Assembly: GCA_025058435.1 (NCBI GenBank)
Contig: JANXEM010000065.1
Span: forward strand, 1-11,286
Direction of reading: 5' to 3'
Origin: Candidatus Caldarchaeum sp.
GTDB lineage: Archaea; Thermoproteota; Nitrososphaeria_A; Caldarchaeales; Caldarchaeaceae
DNA length: 11,286 nt
Under the pieces are notes generated by a model that worked only from the letters and a program-made list of their open reading frames with translations, was not told where the DNA came from and ran no database searches. How positions within the stretch are numbered: position 1 is the first letter of the stretch; each line of letters begins with the position of its first letter. A program made the translations under genes and the position numbers. Positions 7,314 to 11,286 of the stretch are shown one piece after another.

Positions 7314-7321
7314 TTATTTAA
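7314..7321 (-). promoter_or_regulatory. Archaeal TATA box (box A) of the minus-strand five-gene run
   Basis: TTAAATAA on the minus strand is centred about 28 nt before the TTG start of the F420 reductase. With archaeal spacing of roughly 25 nt to the transcription start, the mRNA would begin at or next to the start codon. It lies in the 105-nt divergent region 7290-7394, where I see no other element besides the cupredoxin TATA box. Confidence 0.6.
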
Positions 7322-7364
7322 CTGCATTTCCACGCCGGCGAAAACTTTGGAATTTGTGCAACAG

Positions 7365-7372
7365 TATAAAAA
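7365..7372 (+). promoter_or_regulatory. Archaeal TATA box of the cupredoxin gene
   Basis: TATAAAAA is centred about 27 nt before the ATG at 7395, with no Shine-Dalgarno between them. This places transcription start at the ATG (leaderless) and argues against the upstream in-frame extension to 7140. Confidence 0.7.
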
Positions 7373-7394
7373 TCGGCTTCAAAAGTCTGTAGCC

Positions 7395-8033
7395 ATGGAC
7401 GAGACGCTTCTGGCCGTCGCGATATTGTTCATCATCATGGGCGTGGCGGGGGTTTTCATCCCTTACATCGGAATTTCGGAGACGATGCGTCCTTTAGCCG
7501 AATTTTCCGCCTTCCTCCTCGCTTTGGGCATCGTGATGCTTCCGATTGGGCTGTTTAGGGGAGGGCTTCCGATTCTTTCAAGCGGAAAAGTCTATGCCCT
7601 CAGCTTTGTGGGGATTAGCTTGGTTTCGTTTGTTTTGGTTTCTGCGGCGTTGCAGATAGGACCTTTCGCCAAAGTCGAGGAAATAGGACTCGCCGGCCCG
7701 ACGCCGTTCAACGTAACGATTGTGATACTGCCCGGTTCCTACGACCCCGCGGCGACCGAAACCTATTCACCAGCCAGCGTCAAAGTTTTGGCCGGCTATA
7801 ATAGCACGGTAATCTGGGTGAACGCGGAAAAAGTGAGCGTAGCTCATACGGTGACTTCCGACCAAGGGTTGTTTGATTCGGGGCTTTTCGGAGCCGGCGA
7901 AAGATGGGTCTTCGTCTTCGGACGGGCCGGAATATACCCATACCACTGCACACCTCATCCATGGATGATCGGCACGGTGACCGTCGTCGAAGGCCCGTTA
8001 CCCGAAACTCCGCCCCAACAACCTGCCTCGTAA
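7395..8033 (+). CDS. Membrane-anchored cupredoxin (type 1 blue copper protein) with three N-terminal TM helices
   Basis: Likely electron carrier held on the outer face of the membrane. Three hydrophobic helices lie at about 4-27, 34-54 and 66-88, followed by a linker and a C-terminal cupredoxin domain (about 104-199). Copper ligands can be assigned: His151 in the AHTVTS segment, then Cys185, His188 and Met191 in YHCTPHPWM, the spacing of a mononuclear type 1 site. Three helices put the copper domain on the opposite side from the N-terminus, so outside if the N-terminus is inside. The last dozen residues are Pro-rich. ATG at 7395 is chosen because a TATA box sits 27 nt upstream and upstream in-frame codons overlap the divergent promoter and gene. 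The 3' end overlaps the convergent methylthiotransferase gene by 36 nt. The redox partner is not identifiable; the nearby genes do not form a respiratory complex. Confidence 0.85.
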   Translation: MDETLLAVAILFIIMGVAGVFIPYIGISETMRPLAEFSAFLLALGIVMLPIGLFRGGLPILSSGKVYALSFVGISLVSFVLVSAALQIGPFAKVEEIGLAGPTPFNVTIVILPGSYDPAATETYSPASVKVLAGYNSTVIWVNAEKVSVAHTVTSDQGLFDSGLFGAGERWVFVFGRAGIYPYHCTPHPWMIGTVTVVEGPLPETPPQQPAS

Positions 8034-9275
8034 ATAAGTTCTTTCGGCCCCTACGACTTCGATTTCCACAAACCTTCCCAACAGATTTTCTTCTGAATCG
8101 AAAACGACGGGCCTGTAGGCGTAGTTGCGGCCAACCATTTTCCCTTTCTTACCGACTTCGTCGACCAAAACCTCCCCACACCATCCAACCCATCGCTGAT
8201 TGTTTCTGAATTGAATTTCAGCGAGGACGGCGTTGAGTTCGGCAATCCGTTTGGCGACTGTCTGGGATGACACGGGTCTGAGGTTTTGAGCAGGCGTTCC
8301 AGGCCTTGGAAAATATTTGGAGACGTTGACGACGGAAGGCTTGGTTTCTTCGAGAAGCTTCAAGGTCTCTTCAAAATCTTCCGCCGTTTCATACGGATAA
8401 CCCACGATAACGTCGGTGGACAAAGTTAATTCAGGGAAAGCATCTCTGAACCTCGAAACGACTTCTTTGAAGAGTTTGACGTCGTGGCCGCGTCTCATTT
8501 CATTCAGTATTTTGTCGGAGCCGGACTGAACGGGAAGGTGGAGAAACTTGAAGATTTTCTCGCCTTCGAAGGATTTCACGAGTCTTCCGAGGATGGGCCT
8601 TAAGTAAATCGGGTTCATCATGCCGACCCGCACGTAGAATTTGCCTTCGACTGCGTTGACCAATTCGAGAAGTTCCGGCAGCAAGTTCCTTCCCGATTCG
8701 AGGCCGTAGCTGCCCATGTCTTGACTGGTCAGCCAGACCTCTTTACATCCTTCATCAACGGATTGACGGACTTCTTCCACGACCGACCGCAGGGGATAGC
8801 TTTCAAACCCGGGCCGCGTTTTGGGAACTATGCAGAAGCTGCATCTGCTCCATCTGCAGCCTTCGGAGACGGGGACGATGGAAACCACGGAGTTCCTCCT
8901 AACTCGCGGGTAGCCAAGCTTGATTTGACCACTGTTAAAAACACCTTTTTCGATGACCGACGAAATTTCCGTTATGTTCCGGGGAGATAAAAGCAGGGCC
9001 ATGGGCGCAACATGCTTCACCCTGTCAGCTTCTCCAGTCGCCATACATCCCGCAACTATCAAACGCGAACCACGGTCAGCGAATTTTCTAATCCGGTGAA
9101 TCATCCTGTCGGCCGTCGGCTTTTTCACGGCACACGTCACCAACACGACGTAGTCCGCCTCCGAAGGCCTGCCGACAACCTCATACCCCTCTTTTTTCAA
9201 GATTCCCAACGCTATTTCACCGTCGGCTTGGTTGGCTGAGCAGCCGTAGACCTCGGCGTAAACCTTCGGCCCCAT
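7998..9275 (-). CDS. Archaeal-type tRNA N6-threonylcarbamoyladenosine (t6A37) methylthiotransferase, MtaB/CDKAL1 family
   Basis: Radical-SAM enzyme family that converts t6A at position 37 of ANN-decoding tRNAs to ms2t6A. The N-terminal UPF0004 domain supplies three cysteines for the auxiliary Fe-S cluster: C12 (YGCSAN), C48 (VTCAVK) and C77 (AGCMA). The radical-SAM domain follows, with cluster cysteines C140, C145 and C148 in GCRWSRCSFC. That spacing is Cx4CxxC rather than the usual CxxxCxxC. Downstream motifs LHLPVQSGSD (246-254 region) and TDVIVGYPYET (287-297) are typical of MiaB-like enzymes. A TRAM-like RNA-binding domain occupies about 360-420. The 425-residue length is normal. The gene lies 26 nt after the phosphoribosyltransferase, so it may be cotranscribed; a TTATTAA stretch about 30 nt before its ATG could also give a separate leaderless transcript. 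The family is firm; t6A specificity is inferred from archaeal membership. Confidence 0.88.
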   Translation of the reverse strand: MGPKVYAEVYGCSANQADGEIALGILKKEGYEVVGRPSEADYVVLVTCAVKKPTADRMIHRIRKFADRGSRLIVAGCMATGEADRVKHVAPMALLLSPRNITEISSVIEKGVFNSGQIKLGYPRVRRNSVVSIVPVSEGCRWSRCSFCIVPKTRPGFESYPLRSVVEEVRQSVDEGCKEVWLTSQDMGSYGLESGRNLLPELLELVNAVEGKFYVRVGMMNPIYLRPILGRLVKSFEGEKIFKFLHLPVQSGSDKILNEMRRGHDVKLFKEVVSRFRDAFPELTLSTDVIVGYPYETAEDFEETLKLLEETKPSVVNVSKYFPRPGTPAQNLRPVSSQTVAKRIAELNAVLAEIQFRNNQRWVGWCGEVLVDEVGKKGKMVGRNYAYRPVVFDSEENLLGRFVEIEVVGAERTYLRGRLLGRSFG

Positions 9276-9301
9276 TCCTGTCCCAAAGAAAATCCATCCA
9301 G

Positions 9302-9308
9302 TTAATAA
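9302..9308 (-). promoter_or_regulatory. Possible TATA box of the methylthiotransferase gene
   Basis: TTATTAA on the minus strand is centred about 30 nt before the ATG at 9275 and overlaps the TAA stop of the phosphoribosyltransferase. Spacing is slightly long and the sequence is a weak match, so readthrough from the upstream gene is equally possible. Confidence 0.3.
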
Positions 9309-9910
9309 GTACGCTGCGGAGACATCATAACAGACTGAACTTTTTTCTGGCTCAAACGCGACAGAGAGGAAAGCTCCTCCACAGCCTCCTCATACCCCAT
9401 GTTGTCGACAAAAATTCTCCCCACCGTTTTTATCGTTTCAACCCTTTCCCACGGGAAAATCACCCACGCATCCGTGGAGACCACGTAGTAGTTTGGAGTG
9501 TAGCTACTCCACGGTTTCTTCAGCAAGGTGGCGGTTCTTATTTTCTTGGGGTGGCGTGGTTTGAGAAGCTTTTCGGCCGCGGCTTCGAGCGTCGAGCCCG
9601 TGTCAGCGATGTCGTCGACGAGGAGGACGTGACGGCCCTGCAAACCAGTCAACATCAAGTCGTGGTAGATTTTCAGCTCCCCGGCCTCCGTTCCCTTGTA
9701 GGACCTGCATCCCACCACATACACCTCAGGTATGTCGAGAACGTCTGAAAGAAGATCGGCTACTATGACGCCTCCGCGAAGGACGCCGACAATCGTGTCG
9801 ACTTCGTAACCGTCTTCGGACACTCTGTCAGCAAGCATGTCGACTCCTTTTTCGACATCGTTCCAGCCGAGCAGAAGAAATTTACGTCCTCCGACGGATT
9901 TTTCCTCCAT
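9302..9910 (-). CDS. Purine-type phosphoribosyltransferase (Hpt/Gpt-like)
   Basis: Type I phosphoribosyltransferase that would join a purine base to PRPP in nucleotide salvage. Numbered from the ATG at 9910, the pyrophosphate loop is VGVLRGGV (41-48) and the PRPP-binding motif is VLLVDDIADTGST (95-107) with acidic pair D99/D100. A WVIFPWE segment (149-155) sits where the base-binding hood lies in archaeal members. The base (hypoxanthine, xanthine or guanine) cannot be fixed. An in-frame ATG at 9925 would add five residues, but a TATA element lies only 11 nt from it and 26 nt from the 9910 ATG. A leaderless start at 9910 therefore fits better, giving 202 residues. It is the first gene of a two-gene minus-strand unit with the methylthiotransferase and divergent from glutamate dehydrogenase. 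Confidence 0.85.
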   Translation of the reverse strand: MEEKSVGGRKFLLLGWNDVEKGVDMLADRVSEDGYEVDTIVGVLRGGVIVADLLSDVLDIPEVYVVGCRSYKGTEAGELKIYHDLMLTGLQGRHVLLVDDIADTGSTLEAAAEKLLKPRHPKKIRTATLLKKPWSSYTPNYYVVSTDAWVIFPWERVETIKTVGRIFVDNMGYEEAVEELSSLSRLSQKKVQSVMMSPQRTY

Positions 9911-9930
9911 GTTCCAATTAGCCATTACCG

Positions 9931-9940
9931 CATATATTAA
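9931..9940 (-). promoter_or_regulatory. Archaeal TATA box of the phosphoribosyltransferase gene
   Basis: TTAATATATG on the minus strand is centred 26 nt before the ATG at 9910 and only about 11 nt before the alternative ATG at 9925. The position predicts a transcript beginning at the 9910 ATG and so decides the start codon. Confidence 0.65.
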
Positions 9941-9993
9941 GCTGCGTAGCGTTTTTTCCAGTAATCCGTCTTCGAAGGATTTTTGTATTTAAG

Positions 9994-10003
9994 CTATTTA
10001 TTT
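9994..10003 (+). promoter_or_regulatory. Archaeal TATA box of the glutamate dehydrogenase gene
   Basis: CTATTTATTT is centred about 26 nt before the GTG at 10024, with no Shine-Dalgarno between them, consistent with leaderless initiation at GTG. Together with the opposite-strand box at 9931-9940 it forms a compact divergent promoter region; no operator-like inverted repeat is obvious to me. Confidence 0.6.
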
Positions 10004-10023
10004 CAAGAAGCAGTTATTCTTAC

Positions 10024-11277
10024 GTGAGCTCTGGAGCTGTTTTTCTGAATACCGCTCTTTTGATGTTGGAGGAAGCTGCGGAATATCTCAACCTCGACCC
10101 GGGACTGCATGAAATTCTCAAAAGGCCCAAAAGAACTGTGGTTGTTTCGGTTCCCATAAAAACCGACAAAGGAGGAACGAAAGTTTTTACCGGTATTCGG
10201 GTTCAACACAGCAACGCCCGCGGGCCCTACAAAGGCGGCGTCAGATATCATCCATCGGTCGACGTCGAAGAAGTCATCGCCTTGGCCATGTTGATGACTT
10301 GGAAATGCGCAGTCGTCGACCTGCCCTACGGGGGAGCGAAAGGCGGCGTCGCATGCGACCCCAAAACCCTTTCAAAGTCCGAGCTCGAAAGAGTCACCCG
10401 CAGATATACGTCGATGATCTACGACGTCATAGGGCCATACGTGGACATTCCGGGGCCTGACGTCTATACCGACGCGCAGACGATGGCTTGGATGGTCGAC
10501 ACCTACAGCATGTTGCGTGGAGTGTTTACGCCGGAGGTCGCCACCGGCAAGCCCATCAGCTTGTATGGAAGCCTTGGAAGGCTTGACGCCACGTCGAGGG
10601 GGGTGGTGATTACCGCGAGGGAGTTCTTCAAATCGGTTGGCAGACCTCTCAAGGATGCGAAAGTCGCGATACAGGGATACGGGAACGTGGGCTATCATGC
10701 GGCGAAAATCCTACACGACGAATATGGAGCGAAAATTATTGCGGTCAGCGATTCCAGAGGAGGCATACACAACCCCGACGGGCTGAACCCCCACAAAGTC
10801 CTCGAACACAAGAACAACACGGGCTCCGTGGTCGGCTTCCCCAGCTCGAAGCCTTTGGCCGCCGACGAAGTTTTAACCGTCAAATGCGACCTTCTGATAC
10901 CAGCTGCCCTCGAGAACGCAATAAGCAAACAGGTTGCGGAGCATGTTGATGCGGCGGTGATAGCTGAAGGCGCGAACGGGCCGACAACTCCAGACGGAGA
11001 CAAAGTTCTGCAGGAGAGGAAGATCGCGGTTGTTCCCGACATCCTTTCCAACGCCGGAGGCGTCACGGTCAGCTACCTCGAATGGGTGCAGAACCTGAAG
11101 CGGGAAACATGGACCATCGAAGAGGTGATTTCCAAGCTGGAGGCCAAAATGGTTAGGGGATTCAAAGACGTCAACGAAAGGGCCAAGAAATATGAGGTGC
11201 CGATGAGGCAGGGGGCGATGATTTTGGCGGTCGAGAAAGTAGCGGAAGCCATAAATTACCAAGGTATCTGGCCTTAA
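10024..11277 (+). CDS. gdhA: NAD(P)-dependent glutamate dehydrogenase
   Basis: Catalyses reversible oxidative deamination of glutamate to 2-oxoglutarate and ammonia, normally as a cytoplasmic hexamer. The substrate domain holds Lys70 (GPYKGGVRYHP), Lys94 (MTWKCA), catalytic Lys106 (PYGGAKGG) and catalytic Asp146 (DIPGPD, where most relatives have DIPAPD). The Rossmann domain has GYGNVG (218-223); strand two ends in SDSRGG (242-247), which does not clearly settle NAD against NADP. AEGANGPTT (314-322) and PDILSNAGGV (338-347) are further family signatures. The 417 residues match the compact archaeal/bacterial hexameric form. The start is GTG, supported by a TATA box 26 nt upstream. The gene is complete and ends 9 nt before the window edge. 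It is divergent from phosphoribosyltransferase, and nothing nearby indicates nitrogen regulation. Confidence 0.96.
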   Translation: MSSGAVFLNTALLMLEEAAEYLNLDPGLHEILKRPKRTVVVSVPIKTDKGGTKVFTGIRVQHSNARGPYKGGVRYHPSVDVEEVIALAMLMTWKCAVVDLPYGGAKGGVACDPKTLSKSELERVTRRYTSMIYDVIGPYVDIPGPDVYTDAQTMAWMVDTYSMLRGVFTPEVATGKPISLYGSLGRLDATSRGVVITAREFFKSVGRPLKDAKVAIQGYGNVGYHAAKILHDEYGAKIIAVSDSRGGIHNPDGLNPHKVLEHKNNTGSVVGFPSSKPLAADEVLTVKCDLLIPAALENAISKQVAEHVDAAVIAEGANGPTTPDGDKVLQERKIAVVPDILSNAGGVTVSYLEWVQNLKRETWTIEEVISKLEAKMVRGFKDVNERAKKYEVPMRQGAMILAVEKVAEAINYQGIWP

Positions 11278-11286
11278 ACTCGATGG

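Noticed and set aside
7140..7394. In-frame N-terminal extension of the cupredoxin
   Set aside because: It overlaps the divergent F420 reductase coding region and promoter, and a TATA box at 7365-7372 predicts transcription from 7395.
8841..8860. Short inverted repeat (TGCAGC/GCTGCA) flanking the radical-SAM cysteine codons
   Set aside because: It is short, lies inside a constrained cysteine-rich motif, and is explained by repeated TGC codons rather than by a regulatory hairpin.
11283..11286. ATG at the right edge as a possible next gene
   Set aside because: Only four bases are visible and no ribosome-binding site or promoter can be assigned.
1..11286. CRISPR arrays, tRNA or rRNA genes, insertion sequences and C/D-box RNAs
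   Set aside because: No regularly spaced repeats, cloverleaf-like segment, transposase or convincing box C/D pair outside coding sequence was seen; scattered TGATGA strings all lie inside conserved genes.

Overview
The window looks like a piece of a TACK-group archaeal chromosome. Supporting this are a coenzyme F420:NADP oxidoreductase, an archaeal FlaI/VirB11-like secretion ATPase with a TadC/FlaJ-like membrane platform, a TackOD1-like zinc domain, an archaeal-type methylthiotransferase with a TRAM domain, and TATA boxes about 26-28 nt upstream of start codons with no leader between them (leaderless mRNAs). Moderate GC content and this gene mix fit a Caldarchaeales/Aigarchaeota-like or related thermophile; that placement is a guess from content, not a measurement.

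Layout. Positions 1-1175 (+) hold the 3' part of a type II/IV secretion platform gene, cut by the window edge. It ends tail to tail, with a 4-nt overlap, against a tightly packed minus-strand run. Read from its promoter near 7317 down to 1172, the run is F420:NADP oxidoreductase, phosphohexomutase, DedA/VTT membrane protein, a membrane-anchored multi-domain zinc protein, and secretion ATPase. Junctions inside the run are -13, +2, +25 and +8 nt, so it is probably one operon, with Shine-Dalgarno-led internal genes and a leaderless first gene. A 105-nt divergent promoter region (7290-7394) separates this run from a plus-strand membrane-anchored cupredoxin (7395-8033). The cupredoxin overlaps, tail to tail by 36 nt, a minus-strand pair: phosphoribosyltransferase then tRNA methylthiotransferase. 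A second divergent promoter region (about 9911-10023) separates that pair from a plus-strand glutamate dehydrogenase (10024-11277). No stretch over 300 nt lacks a gene. I saw no tRNA, rRNA, CRISPR array or insertion sequence.

How the genes may work together. The secretion ATPase and platform are the motor and membrane base of a type IV pilus-like machine, although no prepilin is visible here. The membrane zinc protein is joined to the ATPase by a Shine-Dalgarno site that overlaps its own stop codon. Both proteins carry a winged-helix-like segment, so they may form an uncharacterised membrane device. The phosphohexomutase and DedA protein upstream could supply sugar phosphates and recycle lipid carrier for surface glycosylation, which is inference. 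The remaining genes are metabolic: F420/NADP redox exchange, copper electron transfer, purine salvage, tRNA thiomethylation and glutamate/ammonia metabolism.

The strongest oddities are a secretion ATPase whose Walker A lysine is glutamine, the unusual architecture of the zinc protein, and a Cx4CxxC radical-SAM cysteine motif.
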